Positions 25,313 to 33,941 of a stretch of DNA of 64,000 nucleotides are shown here, in pieces (the stretch's first letter is position 1; each line of letters starts with the position of its first letter). Both the position numbers and the translations under genes were made by a program. The notes beneath the pieces are model-generated. The model was not told the origin of the DNA. It was given only the letters and a program-made list of their open reading frames with translations, and made no database searches. The DNA is from Treponema sp. UBA4692. GTDB lineage: Bacteria; Spirochaetota; Spirochaetia; Treponematales; Treponemataceae. The stretch spans positions 124,001 to 188,000 of the forward strand of contig DHKO01000050.1 in the NCBI GenBank assembly GCA_002404895.1, read 5' to 3'.

Positions 25313-26953
25313 TCAATATCCGTCAGACATTGCCCGGTTCAAATCGCGCTGGTAAAGCTCCTGATATACAAGAGAACGCTTTTTAAGCTCTTCCTTCTTT
25401 TCCTGGCTGAACGGAATAAAACGCCAGAAAATCGCGCGGACTTCCTTGTCCATACGCTGAACGCCGTCAACTTCCTTTGTCATCCAAAGAACATAGTCAG
25501 AAATAAAATATGATTTCAAGTCGCCTTTTAGTTTCTGGCTTTCAATCCACTGGTAATACTGGCCTGTCAAGCCTTCTTCCATCCAATAGTAAGAAGCTTT
25601 TTCCTTTGCGACCTGCCATCTCAAGTCGGCAACCGCCATAAGGATAGAAATTTTCAAGTCTCGCGGATACATAGGAATTACAATTCGTCCGCGGCTTGTC
25701 ACGCGGTTGTAACGGTCGAACGGCTCCCAGCAAAATCCGAAATCGCCGTAAGTCGGGAGAAGAAGCACATAAGGAACAATCCTGTTTTTCACGTTTTTGT
25801 GAATGCGCACAAAGCAGTCCGGGTCGTTGTCCTCGACCCACTTCAAAATGTCGAGAACATTCTCGCGGAATCCTGTTCCTCTCGGAACACAATGATAAAA
25901 TTCGCGTGTGAAAATCGGAAACTGGTTTCCCTGTCTTCCGCAGGTCATTTTTGCCATCTGGCGGACAGTTCCCCATTCCGTAATCAAGTCCTGCTTGTTC
26001 ACTTCCACAGATTCAGGCTCGGATTCAAGCTTGTCAAGAAGCGAGTTGTTGATTGCCCTCGCCTCCTCAAATTCTTTAAGATTGGCGGCAAGCTCCTTGT
26101 CAACTTTTAGAAGCGCGCGGAGTTTTTCCTGAATTTCCCCAAAGAGACGCTTCTGACCTTCCGTGTAAGGCTGCTTGTGAGGCTCAAGACCAATCATCGG
26201 GGAATGCTCGCAAAGCGAGTTCACTCTGTTCTGAAGCTCGTTCTCAAGCATTTGCCGCTCAGTTTCCTTTTGATTCACAAGGCTTTCCGCGTTCTGAAGC
26301 TTTCCGTCGTTCTTGCTTTTCAGCTGATGAATTCTTGCCTGCTCTGCGCCAGGATCGTTTTTGCGCGGCTGGCGCGCCTCGTCCGTTGCAGAAAGGGAAA
26401 GCCGGCCTGAAGCAATTTCCTTGAACCATTCGTCCATATAATAGACAGGCTCGCCGGTCATGTTGCTCAAAATAACGCGGGAAAAAAGCTGTTTCTGCTC
26501 AGGTGTGAAAAGAGACGGAAGCACAACCCCGAAACGCATCAACATTCTTTTTGGCATCTCAAGATTGTAGTCAGCAGCTTTAGGACTCATCTCCTTGATA
26601 AGCTCCCACCATGCCATTATAAGCTGCTGACGATAAACGGTTCTGTCTTTCGGATCCTGACAGGTAAGATATTTTGAAAGGATTTGATGAACACGCTGGG
26701 CAGGAGCGCCTTCGCCGTTCAACGCTGTTCTATAGTAGCTTTTATCGTCAAAAACAGGATTCGGCTCGTCTTCGTAAAATTTTTCAATCGGCTTAAAGCC
26801 GCGCGCAGCCAAATCAACTTTGTGAACTGAATCTTTTTTTTCTGGAGAAGCTTCAGAAATATCCTTAAAAGAAGGTAAATTTGCCGGCCTCAAACTGCTG
26901 TCGGTTTCAGCAAGAAGGGCGGCAATTGTAGGGTCTAAATCTTGATTGTTCAT
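25313..26953 (-). CDS. Conserved hypothetical protein, 546 aa, with coiled coil
   Basis: A cytoplasmic-looking protein with no signal peptide. Residues about 220-330 are a charged coiled coil. The C-terminal half is rich in aromatic residues (MAWWELIKE, FGFCWEPFDRYNR, YYWMEEGLTGQYYQW) and ends in a Lys/Arg/Gln-rich tail. I recognise no catalytic motif or named family. It is followed within 2 nt by the GGDEF gene, which suggests a role in that signalling pathway. A -10 TATAAT (26985-26990) and GAGG precede the start. Confidence 0.75.
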   Translation of the reverse strand: MNNQDLDPTIAALLAETDSSLRPANLPSFKDISEASPEKKDSVHKVDLAARGFKPIEKFYEDEPNPVFDDKSYYRTALNGEGAPAQRVHQILSKYLTCQDPKDRTVYRQQLIMAWWELIKEMSPKAADYNLEMPKRMLMRFGVVLPSLFTPEQKQLFSRVILSNMTGEPVYYMDEWFKEIASGRLSLSATDEARQPRKNDPGAEQARIHQLKSKNDGKLQNAESLVNQKETERQMLENELQNRVNSLCEHSPMIGLEPHKQPYTEGQKRLFGEIQEKLRALLKVDKELAANLKEFEEARAINNSLLDKLESEPESVEVNKQDLITEWGTVRQMAKMTCGRQGNQFPIFTREFYHCVPRGTGFRENVLDILKWVEDNDPDCFVRIHKNVKNRIVPYVLLLPTYGDFGFCWEPFDRYNRVTSRGRIVIPMYPRDLKISILMAVADLRWQVAKEKASYYWMEEGLTGQYYQWIESQKLKGDLKSYFISDYVLWMTKEVDGVQRMDKEVRAIFWRFIPFSQEKKEELKKRSLVYQELYQRDLNRAMSDGY

Positions 26954-27019
26954 GCTATAAAATCCTCTTTTAATGTAGGTTTAGATTATACCATAGAACA
27001 TAGACTTTTTCAGAAAAAT

Positions 27020-27673
27020 TTATCTTTTTCCAAGAAGAGAGAAATCCTCAACGCCTGAACTATAGGCGATTCCCATTCCAGGCTCTTTAAGGCATTTCAG
27101 CTCTTTTATCGCAGACATAACGCTTTCTTTTTTTTCAGAAGAAACAACGATAATCAGCATTTCTTTTTCAGGAACAATGTGCATTCCAAAAAAACGCTTG
27201 TCGGTCTCGCGGGCAGTTCCTCTAGCGTTCAAAACAGTTCCGCCGCCAGCTCCAGCCTTCCGCGCAGCTGCCATAACGTCATCAGCATAGCCTTTGTTCA
27301 CGATTACAGTTATCATCTCGTTTTCCGGATTTTTGTCCATATCATTTTCCTTTTCATCTTTTTTAGCAATGATTCCCGTCTTCAAAAGAGAATCAACATC
27401 GACACAAAAAACCTCGCCGAAATTTCTTTTTTCACTTGAGGCAGACTGGACAATCGCATCTAGGACAGAATTTTTCACTTCCTTTCCGACAACCATCAAG
27501 ACAACATCTTTTGTCGATTCTCCAAGTCCAAGCACAGCGGCCAAATTTGACCTTGCAAGGCCGCGTCCTATCAAGACTGTTCCGCCCTGACATCCGCTTT
27601 CCATTGCGGCACGCGTAAGCTTTTCGCCTTTGTCATGAGGAACAATGCTAATCAGCAATTTAAATCCGCTCAT
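27020..27673 (-). CDS. Tandem P-II-like regulator (two domains)
   Basis: 217 residues made of two P-II-like domains joined by a charged linker (about 103-118). Each has the family core: CQGGTVLIGRGLA with VVLMVVGKE in the first; GAGGGTVLNARGTA with EMLIIVVSSEKK in the second. P-II proteins form trimers and gate membrane transporters in response to ATP/ADP or 2-oxoglutarate; effectors here are unknown. The start overlaps the DUF1538 gene stop as ATGA, strong evidence of joint action. Confidence 0.8.
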   Translation of the reverse strand: MSGFKLLISIVPHDKGEKLTRAAMESGCQGGTVLIGRGLARSNLAAVLGLGESTKDVVLMVVGKEVKNSVLDAIVQSASSEKRNFGEVFCVDVDSLLKTGIIAKKDEKENDMDKNPENEMITVIVNKGYADDVMAAARKAGAGGGTVLNARGTARETDKRFFGMHIVPEKEMLIIVVSSEKKESVMSAIKELKCLKEPGMGIAYSSGVEDFSLLGKR

Positions 27674-29283
27674 CTCGTGCCTCCTGCAATTTCGGAATTT
27701 TCTATTTTTTTCTTTGAGTCTTCAGCTTTTTTAGATTTCAGCTTGAAGACAATTCCAAGAATCTGAATCGCAATCAGCGGAGTCATCGCAACTAGAGCGA
27801 TAACGCCAAAGCCGTCAACAGCAGGATTTCCGCCGGTAGCCGCGCTCGCTCCAATCGTGAACGAAAGGATAAACGTACTCGTCATCGGACCGGAAGCGAC
27901 TCCGCCGGAGTCAAAAGCGATTCCGACAAAAAGTTTCGGGCAGAAAAAAGCAAGAGCCAAAGCAATCGCATAGCCCGGCAAAATAATATACCAGAGACTG
28001 AACCCGAACAAAACGCGCGCCATTGAAATTCCAATCGAGAGGGCGACGCCCGCGCTTAGCGCAAAAAGCATGACTTTTCGTTTAATCGTTCCGCCGGTGA
28101 TGTTCTCAACCTGCTCGGTCAAAACCCAGACAGCAGGCTCAGCCGAAACTACAACCGCGCCGAATGCGCAGCCAACGAGAATCAGAATAAGTATCTCAAC
28201 GATTCCCGGAATATTCAGCGAATGTTCAACAGCTCCGGCAGAATTTATCACCGCGATAACCTTGTCTCCAGAAATCGCAAGTTTTCCAAGATTCTCGCCG
28301 AGCTTTTCTCCTGCCGGCATAAATCCGCCCTGCGCTCCTGCAAGAAAAATCACAAGACCGACAAAACTGAACAACAGTCCGCGAACCATTCTGATAACTT
28401 GGAACGGCGGCATTTTCATCAGAAAAATCTGGAAAACCGCAGCCATCAGAACAAGCGGAGACAAAGCGCGCGCAACCTCAGAAAAAACAGCCGGCAAAAT
28501 ATGAAGATAAACACCAAGCCCGGACGCAGTTTCCGCCGCATGAGAAGAGACCTCGCCGCCCGCAGTTCCGCCGAACCGTGAAAGAATTATTCCATAAAGA
28601 CAGACCGCAAAAACAGGTCCGACAGAAGCGATTCCAGTCAATCCGAAACTGTCATCGCTTGACGATTTCCCGGAAGAATTTTTTGAATGGCTTGCACGGA
28701 CAGCCGCCACACCGATTCCCAACGCCATGATGAACGGAACAGTCATCGGTCCTGTTGTGGCTCCGCCGGAATCAAAAGCGACTCCCTGAAATTCCGAAGG
28801 CGTAAAAAACGCAAGCGCAAAAACAACAACATAGCTTGCAACCAAAATAAATTTCAGCGGAATAGACAAAATCGTGCGGAGAATTCCCAGCATGACAAAA
28901 AGCCCGACTCCAGCCGCAATCATTATAATCAGTCCCCACTTTGAAACAGTCGGGTCGATTCCGCGCACCTGGTCGGCGAGAACCTGAACATCAGGCTCGG
29001 CAATTGTAATCATGAATCCGATAAAAAAGCTCGCTGCAAGCAAAAGGGGCAAATTCCGCTTTGAAGTCAACGCAGCTCCGCTTCGCTCTCCAATCGGGGA
29101 AATTCCCATGTCAACGCCGGACAAAAACAATGTCAGTCCGAGAATCACCATCACGCCGCCAAAAAGAAAACGCGCCATAAGCTCATTTTCCATCGGAGCA
29201 ATCGTAAGCCCCAAAACAACGACAATCGCCATAATCGGGGCAACAGAAGAAATTGTCTCTTTTAGTTTTTGTTTTAAGTTCAT
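27670..29283 (-). CDS. DUF1538 family membrane protein, duplicated
   Basis: 537 residues with about 12-14 hydrophobic helices in two homologous halves. The signature FDSGG-3 residues-GPMT occurs twice (VAFDSGGATTGPMT; IAFDSGGVASGPMT), as does an (S/A)EP-(D/A)-V-(Q/W)-VL-(A/T)-(D/E)-QV segment. This is the DUF1538 family, predicted to be a transporter of unknown substrate. The 4-nt overlap with a P-II-type gene suggests that its activity is switched by nucleotide or nitrogen status. Confidence 0.85.
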   Translation of the reverse strand: MNLKQKLKETISSVAPIMAIVVVLGLTIAPMENELMARFLFGGVMVILGLTLFLSGVDMGISPIGERSGAALTSKRNLPLLLAASFFIGFMITIAEPDVQVLADQVRGIDPTVSKWGLIIMIAAGVGLFVMLGILRTILSIPLKFILVASYVVVFALAFFTPSEFQGVAFDSGGATTGPMTVPFIMALGIGVAAVRASHSKNSSGKSSSDDSFGLTGIASVGPVFAVCLYGIILSRFGGTAGGEVSSHAAETASGLGVYLHILPAVFSEVARALSPLVLMAAVFQIFLMKMPPFQVIRMVRGLLFSFVGLVIFLAGAQGGFMPAGEKLGENLGKLAISGDKVIAVINSAGAVEHSLNIPGIVEILILILVGCAFGAVVVSAEPAVWVLTEQVENITGGTIKRKVMLFALSAGVALSIGISMARVLFGFSLWYIILPGYAIALALAFFCPKLFVGIAFDSGGVASGPMTSTFILSFTIGASAATGGNPAVDGFGVIALVAMTPLIAIQILGIVFKLKSKKAEDSKKKIENSEIAGGTR

Positions 29284-29379
29284 AAAGCCTAACTATTTTT
29301 AAGGACGTTCAAAAAACGTACAAGCACAGTCCTAGCTGCTGTCCCTAACGCAAATCTCCATTTTTAAATTATTTCCAAG

Positions 29380-29865
29380 TTATTTTCCGTCCGGAAAAGG
29401 ATTCCATCCTTTTTTCTCAATTCCAGAAAGCCATTTTTCCGCAAACTTTTTCGCTCCGTCCAAGTCCATGTCGCGGTAGTTTCCGCACTGAATCTCGTTC
29501 GCGGCAGGAATCTCGCCTTGCCATTCAACAACTTTCATGAAAACAGGAATCAAATGCTCCGCGATAAATTTCTCGTCGCGGTCTCCCCAGACAGTCAGAT
29601 AAAAACCAGTGCGGCATCCCATCGGACTAAAGTCAATAACGCCGTCAATTTCGTCGCGCAGACATTCAGCGATTATATGCTCCATCGTGTGAAGCGCGCC
29701 CGTGCTCATAAATTCCTTGTTCGGCTGGCAGATTCTAACGTCAAATTTCGTCACAATATCGCCTTTCTCGCCGACTTTTATCGCCGCCATGCGGACATAA
29801 GGCGCAACAACCTTCGTATGGTCAAGATTAAAAGAGTCAACCTTGTATTTTTTCAGACCGTCCAT
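29380..29865 (-). CDS. luxS: S-ribosylhomocysteine lyase LuxS
   Basis: 161 residues. It splits S-ribosylhomocysteine into homocysteine and DPD, the precursor of autoinducer-2. The metal ligands H59 and H63 (HTMEH) and C127 (EIQCGNY) are present, with SPMGCRTGFY carrying the active-site cysteine. AGAGGTG precedes the start. It lies 42 nt downstream of the Pfs gene that makes its substrate. Confidence 0.97.
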   Translation of the reverse strand: MDGLKKYKVDSFNLDHTKVVAPYVRMAAIKVGEKGDIVTKFDVRICQPNKEFMSTGALHTMEHIIAECLRDEIDGVIDFSPMGCRTGFYLTVWGDRDEKFIAEHLIPVFMKVVEWQGEIPAANEIQCGNYRDMDLDGAKKFAEKWLSGIEKKGWNPFPDGK

Positions 29866-29907
29866 TTCGCACCTCTTTTTTAGCGAAGTCTATAAAAAAT
29901 AAAATCT

Positions 29908-30618
29908 TTAGTAAAGCATTTTCACAACATTCTCGCAGATTTTCGCGCTCAATTCCGCCGCTATTTTCTCGTTGAATTCATAGCCGTTGCTGCTCAAATC
30001 GTCCGCCATGTCGCTCATGCAGCGCAGAACCACAAACGGAACTTTGTTCAGATAACAGGCATGGGCAATCGCAGCTCCCTCCATTTCAACGCAGGCCGGA
30101 TTCACATTCTCCGCGATTCTCGATTTCACCGTCTTCTCAGAGATGAACTGGTCTCCTGTCGCGATTCTTCCCTCAATCATCTTGTGTCCTTCTGACTCTT
30201 CGCTTTCAGAAAAAGCTTTCTTGCAGGCTTCAATCATTTTCTTGTCCGCCTCAAAAGAATAAACGCCCATCTGGGGAATCTGCCCGACTTTGTATCCGAA
30301 GCCTGTCGCGTCCATATCGTGATAAACGCAGTCGCTTGAAACAACAAAATCCATGACTCCAAGACCGTGAGCCATCGCTCCCGCAATTCCCGTGTTGATT
30401 ATGTTCGTGCATCCAAACTGCAAAATCAGCCGCTGAGCGCAAAGAGCAGCGTTCACTTTTCCGATTCCCGAGCGCACAAGCACAACGTCGTTTCCATGAA
30501 TTTTTCCTTCCATAAACAAAAGCGAGCCTGCCTCAGTTTTCCTGATATTTTCTCCCATAAGCGAGCGGAGATGCTCAATCTCGATTTCCATTGCGCCGAT
30601 AATGCCGATTTTTGCCAT
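29908..30618 (-). CDS. mtnN: 5'-methylthioadenosine/S-adenosylhomocysteine nucleosidase
   Basis: 236 residues. It hydrolyses SAH to adenine and S-ribosylhomocysteine, and MTA likewise. Family blocks are IGIIGAMEIEIEHL, NTGIAGAM, CVEMEGAAIAHAC and VLRCMSDMADD (catalytic Asp). GGAGG precedes the ATG. With luxS downstream it forms the two-step SAH detoxification and AI-2 pathway. Confidence 0.96.
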   Translation of the reverse strand: MAKIGIIGAMEIEIEHLRSLMGENIRKTEAGSLLFMEGKIHGNDVVLVRSGIGKVNAALCAQRLILQFGCTNIINTGIAGAMAHGLGVMDFVVSSDCVYHDMDATGFGYKVGQIPQMGVYSFEADKKMIEACKKAFSESEESEGHKMIEGRIATGDQFISEKTVKSRIAENVNPACVEMEGAAIAHACYLNKVPFVVLRCMSDMADDLSSNGYEFNEKIAAELSAKICENVVKMLY

Positions 30619-30724
30619 TTTTTCCTCCAGACTTCCTGAAATGCAAAATATTCTTTAATTTGCAAGGTTTTACATTATTTTCCAAAAAATAACAGAATTT
30701 TTCAATATTTTTCAGTAAAAAGTA

Positions 30725-30850
30725 TTGATTAAAATCTCCAAACCGTCTAATATACTTTTAGCAGCAAGATAGATTAAGTCTTCAAGAAAAGAAGATTCAA
30801 TCAAAAAAAGGCCGTGTTTTTCCTCCTTTACACGAGCCTTTTTCTTTTTT
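30725..30850 (+). ncRNA. Leader RNA or small RNA candidate ending in a terminator
   Basis: TTGATT (30725-30730), 17 bp, TAATAT (30748-30753) would start an RNA near 30760. It contains AAGTCTTC/GAAGATT and ends in GGCCGTG...CACGAGCC (one bulge) followed by TTTTTCTTTTTT (to 30850). This could be a free ~90-nt RNA or an attenuator for the esterase gene. Confidence 0.45.
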
Positions 30851-30855
30851 AAACT
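30827..30855 (+). promoter_or_regulatory. Esterase promoter, leaderless type
   Basis: TTTACA (30827-30832), 17-bp spacer, TAAACT (30850-30855), then 6 nt to the ATG at 30862. The -35 lies inside the loop of the upstream terminator hairpin. No Shine-Dalgarno is present. Confidence 0.6.
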
Positions 30856-30861
30856 GCTTCA

Positions 30862-31716
30862 ATGATTCACGAAACATTCACAATTAAAAGCCACGGCAAA
30901 CAGATTCCCTCAATAAAAACATATATTCTTCAAAAAAACGACAATCCAAAGTCTGAAAAAAGGCCTTTTATCCTGATAATTCCGGGCGGCGGCTACGACC
31001 ATTACGGGCGGCACGAGCAGGAAGAAATCGCGCTGAAAATGCTTTCGCTAGGATTCAGCTGCGCGGTCCTTCACTACAGCCTAAAGCCGACAAAATTTCC
31101 CGAGCCGCTTTTAGACGCAGCCGAGGCAGTCGCTTTTGCACGGAAAAACGCTGCGGAATGGAACATAGACGAAAACAAAATCACCGTGCTTGGATTCAGC
31201 GCGGGCGGACACTTGGCCGCGACTCTCGGCGCGTACTGGAACTCAAGGCTGATTTCCGATTTTACAAGCTTAAATCCTAAGCAAATAAGGCCGAATTTTC
31301 TCGCGCTCTGCTATCCTGTCATAACCGCCGAAAAGGATTTCTGCCACAAAGGCTCAGTGAGCGCGCTTCTCGAAAATCTAAGCGAAAATGAAAAGAAAAA
31401 TCTCTTGGAGATTATCGGCTGCCGCGAAATCAGGGATGTTTTTTCAGTTGAAAAGCATATCTCAAAGGATTTTCCGCCGTGCTTTATCTGGCACACGCTT
31501 CAGGACGAGGCAGTTCCGGCGGAGAACACGATTTTTCTGGCTCAATCTCTCCGCCAGAAAAAAATCGATTTTGAATACCACCTTTTCAACAGAGGAAAGC
31601 ACGGTCTTGCGCTCTCTTCGCCTCAGACTTCAAACGCGGATGGCTCAAACATCGAGAAGGAATGTGAAATCTGGCCGGAGCTTTTCAAGAACTGGATAAC
31701 TCCGCTCTTAGACTAG
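30862..31716 (+). CDS. Alpha/beta-hydrolase, acetyl-esterase type
   Basis: 284 residues. The oxyanion block LIIPGGGYDHYGRHEQE and nucleophile elbow LGFSAGGHLAA are those of the BD-FAE/acetyl-xylan-esterase-like family; catalytic Asp and His fit LQDEAVP and RGKHGLAL. There is no signal peptide, so it acts in the cytoplasm, probably removing acetyl groups from imported oligosaccharides or similar esters; the substrate is inferred. Confidence 0.85.
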   Translation: MIHETFTIKSHGKQIPSIKTYILQKNDNPKSEKRPFILIIPGGGYDHYGRHEQEEIALKMLSLGFSCAVLHYSLKPTKFPEPLLDAAEAVAFARKNAAEWNIDENKITVLGFSAGGHLAATLGAYWNSRLISDFTSLNPKQIRPNFLALCYPVITAEKDFCHKGSVSALLENLSENEKKNLLEIIGCREIRDVFSVEKHISKDFPPCFIWHTLQDEAVPAENTIFLAQSLRQKKIDFEYHLFNRGKHGLALSSPQTSNADGSNIEKECEIWPELFKNWITPLLD

Positions 31717-31755
31717 AAAAACGCAAAAATTTCCAGAAAATCGGCGGCAAGTAAA

Positions 31756-31919
31756 AAATCGCCAGTACGAATCCAAGATTTTAAAAGCCATGATTCGTAT
31801 TCAGTACGAACCGCGTTTTTTGAAAAAGCCGTTAATCGTATTCAATACGAACCGCGTTTCAGCAAAATGCACAAATCGTACTCAGTACGAAAGCTGATTT
31901 TGATTTTTGCAGTCGTACT
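31756..31919. repeat. Array of 15-bp palindromes with ~40-bp period
   Basis: Three full palindromes of form TCGTAYTCARTACGA lie at 31795-31809, 31836-31850 and 31876-31890 (steps 41 and 40 bp). Half copies AGTACGA (31764-31770) and TCGTACT (31913-31919) extend the spacing on both sides. Copies 1 and 2 share the following ACCGCGTTT. Copies 2 and 3 differ at two arm positions in a compensatory way (TT/AA versus CT/AG). It lies in the gap before pepF. Confidence 0.85.
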
Positions 31920-32043
31920 ATTTTCTGATTCTGAAGATGTCCGCAACTTCCATCCGCCACTCTATTTTCTGCACCTGTCATGCTGAATCAGAGATTTTGC
32001 GAATGCATTCCGCCGCTTTATACATCTTTTTTGCCAACTGTGC

Positions 32044-32049
32044 TAAAAT
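32044..32049 (+). promoter_or_regulatory. -10-like box abutting pepF
   Basis: TAAAAT, 6 nt before the ATG at 32056, with no clear -35 and no Shine-Dalgarno. Confidence 0.4.
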
Positions 32050-32055
32050 CGGGCT

Positions 32056-33885
32056 ATGAAAACAAATTTAAATGCTCCACGATGGAATCTCGATTCGGTT
32101 TTCAGCTCGATAAAATCTGAAAAATACGAAAATTATCTTGAGGATTTCAAGAATCTCCTTGCAGAAACTGAAAATCACCTTGACGATTCCAAAAACGCAA
32201 AAGAAAATTTCGGCGGCTGGCTAAAGAAAGCAATCGGACTTTTCAACGAACTGGCTTCATTTTCGCGCACGCTCAATTCCTACGCGTATCTGATTTATTC
32301 TGTTGACACGACGAACACGGATTATCTGAACAATATTTCCGCGGTTGACAATCTTCTGATTCAGGAACAGCAGATTGAGATAAAATTTCAAGTGATTCTG
32401 AAAGAAAACAAGCAAAATCTTGAGTCTTTCTTCAAGAAAAATCCCGAATTCAAGATTTACGAATTTATTTTAAGGGATGCTGTGGAAGCAATCGGGCATC
32501 AGATGCCAAGCGAGCTTGAAAAACTCGCCTCGGAGATTCAGCAGACCGGCGGAAACGCATGGGAAAAGCTCCACGAGCAGATAATTTCAAACATGAAAGA
32601 CCGCGAGACCGGAAAAACTTTCAACGAGCTTAGAAACGACGCTTATTCTCCAGACCCGAAGCTTCGCTTTGAGTCCTACAAAAAGGAAATCGCGCTTCTA
32701 AAGCAGAACGAAATCGCGCTGGCCGCCAGCCTCAACAACTTAAAAGGCGAGACACTCACGCTGAACAGGCGCAGAAATTTCCCTGAGGCGATTGAACGCT
32801 CGCTTCTTTCAAGCCGGCTCAGCAGAAAATCGCTTGACGCGCTTGTTTCGGCAATCGAAAAATCGCTCCCGGAATGGCGAAAATATTTCAAGGCAAAGGC
32901 GAGCTATCTTAAAAAGCACGGAATGACGGTTTCAAGCGACGCTTCTGGCGGAATCGCTTTTTACGACCTTTTCGCGCCGCTTGAAAATCCCAATCAAAAA
33001 TCCGAAGACTCGCTTCTTTCAAAAAAATGGACTTTTGAAGAGGCAATTCAGTACGTGATTGAAAAATACTACTCGTTCAGCAAGGAGATGGGAGACTTCG
33101 CGGCAAAAGCGTACAATGAAAACTGGATTGACGCGGAAATCCGTCCGGGAAAAGTCGGAGGCGCATACGACGAGGACATTCCGCTCGGGCATCAAAGCCG
33201 GATTCTAAGCAACTTCACAGGCTCATTTTCCGATGTTGTAACTCTCGCCCACGAGATTGGACACGCCTACCATTTTTCGTGCATGAAAAACCAGCCTGCA
33301 ACGTTTTTCAATTATCCGATGACGCTTGCAGAAACCGCATCGACTTTCGCGGAGACAATCGTAAAGCAGGACATCATCAAAAAATCATCCGGCTTCAGCA
33401 AGATTCAGGCTCTCGAGCTTGACCTTCAAGACGCAAGCCAAGTTCTGGTCGACATTTTGAGCCGCTTCTATTTTGAGCGTTCGGTTTTCAGAGAGCGGAG
33501 CAAAAGCGAGCTTAACGCGGAAGATTTCTGCCGACTGATGAAAAAAGCCCAGGAAGATTCTTTTGGAAGCGGTCTCGGAACGGAAAAGCACGAATATATG
33601 TGGGCGGTCAAATCGCATTACTATTCTACAGGATTTGATTTCTACAATTATCCCTACGCGTTCGGGCAGCTTTTCGCAATGTCGCTTTACGAGCAGTACA
33701 AGGAAAATGGGGATTCTTTCACAAAGATTTATCCTGAGATCTTGAGCAGAACAGGAAATATGTCTTGTGAAGAGTTATGCAAGCTTGCAGAACTCGACAT
33801 TCAAGATGAAAAAACTTGGTCAAAAGCGATTTCAATCTACACAAAAGAAATCGATGAGTTCATTTCGCTGTTGAACCAAATTTAA
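32056..33885 (+). CDS. pepF: Oligoendopeptidase F (M3 family)
   Basis: 609 residues of the M3B family, a cytoplasmic zinc peptidase that cleaves short peptides. The zinc site is LAHEIGHAYHF with the third ligand in TLAETASTFAE. The long helical N-terminal domain and the YYSTGFDFYNYPYAFGQLFA block near the C-terminus are typical. It ends against the r-protein operon terminator. Confidence 0.95.
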   Translation: MKTNLNAPRWNLDSVFSSIKSEKYENYLEDFKNLLAETENHLDDSKNAKENFGGWLKKAIGLFNELASFSRTLNSYAYLIYSVDTTNTDYLNNISAVDNLLIQEQQIEIKFQVILKENKQNLESFFKKNPEFKIYEFILRDAVEAIGHQMPSELEKLASEIQQTGGNAWEKLHEQIISNMKDRETGKTFNELRNDAYSPDPKLRFESYKKEIALLKQNEIALAASLNNLKGETLTLNRRRNFPEAIERSLLSSRLSRKSLDALVSAIEKSLPEWRKYFKAKASYLKKHGMTVSSDASGGIAFYDLFAPLENPNQKSEDSLLSKKWTFEEAIQYVIEKYYSFSKEMGDFAAKAYNENWIDAEIRPGKVGGAYDEDIPLGHQSRILSNFTGSFSDVVTLAHEIGHAYHFSCMKNQPATFFNYPMTLAETASTFAETIVKQDIIKKSSGFSKIQALELDLQDASQVLVDILSRFYFERSVFRERSKSELNAEDFCRLMKKAQEDSFGSGLGTEKHEYMWAVKSHYYSTGFDFYNYPYAFGQLFAMSLYEQYKENGDSFTKIYPEILSRTGNMSCEELCKLAELDIQDEKTWSKAISIYTKEIDEFISLLNQI

Positions 33886-33919
33886 AAAAAATAAAGCCGC
33901 TCTTGTACTAAAGAGCGGC
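33884..33919 (-). terminator. Terminator of the ribosomal protein operon
   Basis: On the minus strand a perfect 9-bp stem GCCGCTCTT/AAGAGCGGC (33896-33904 with 33911-33919) is followed by TTTATTTTTTTT. It also separates the convergent pepF gene. Confidence 0.92.
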
Positions 33920-33941
33920 ATCGCATAGTCAACTAAACAAC

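Noticed and set aside
25311..25316. TTG start for the GGDEF gene
   Set aside because: It overlaps the upstream stop, and an ATG two codons later is better placed.
31756..31919. CRISPR array
   Set aside because: The unit is a 15-bp palindrome, intervening bases are partly conserved and differ in length, and no cas genes are near.
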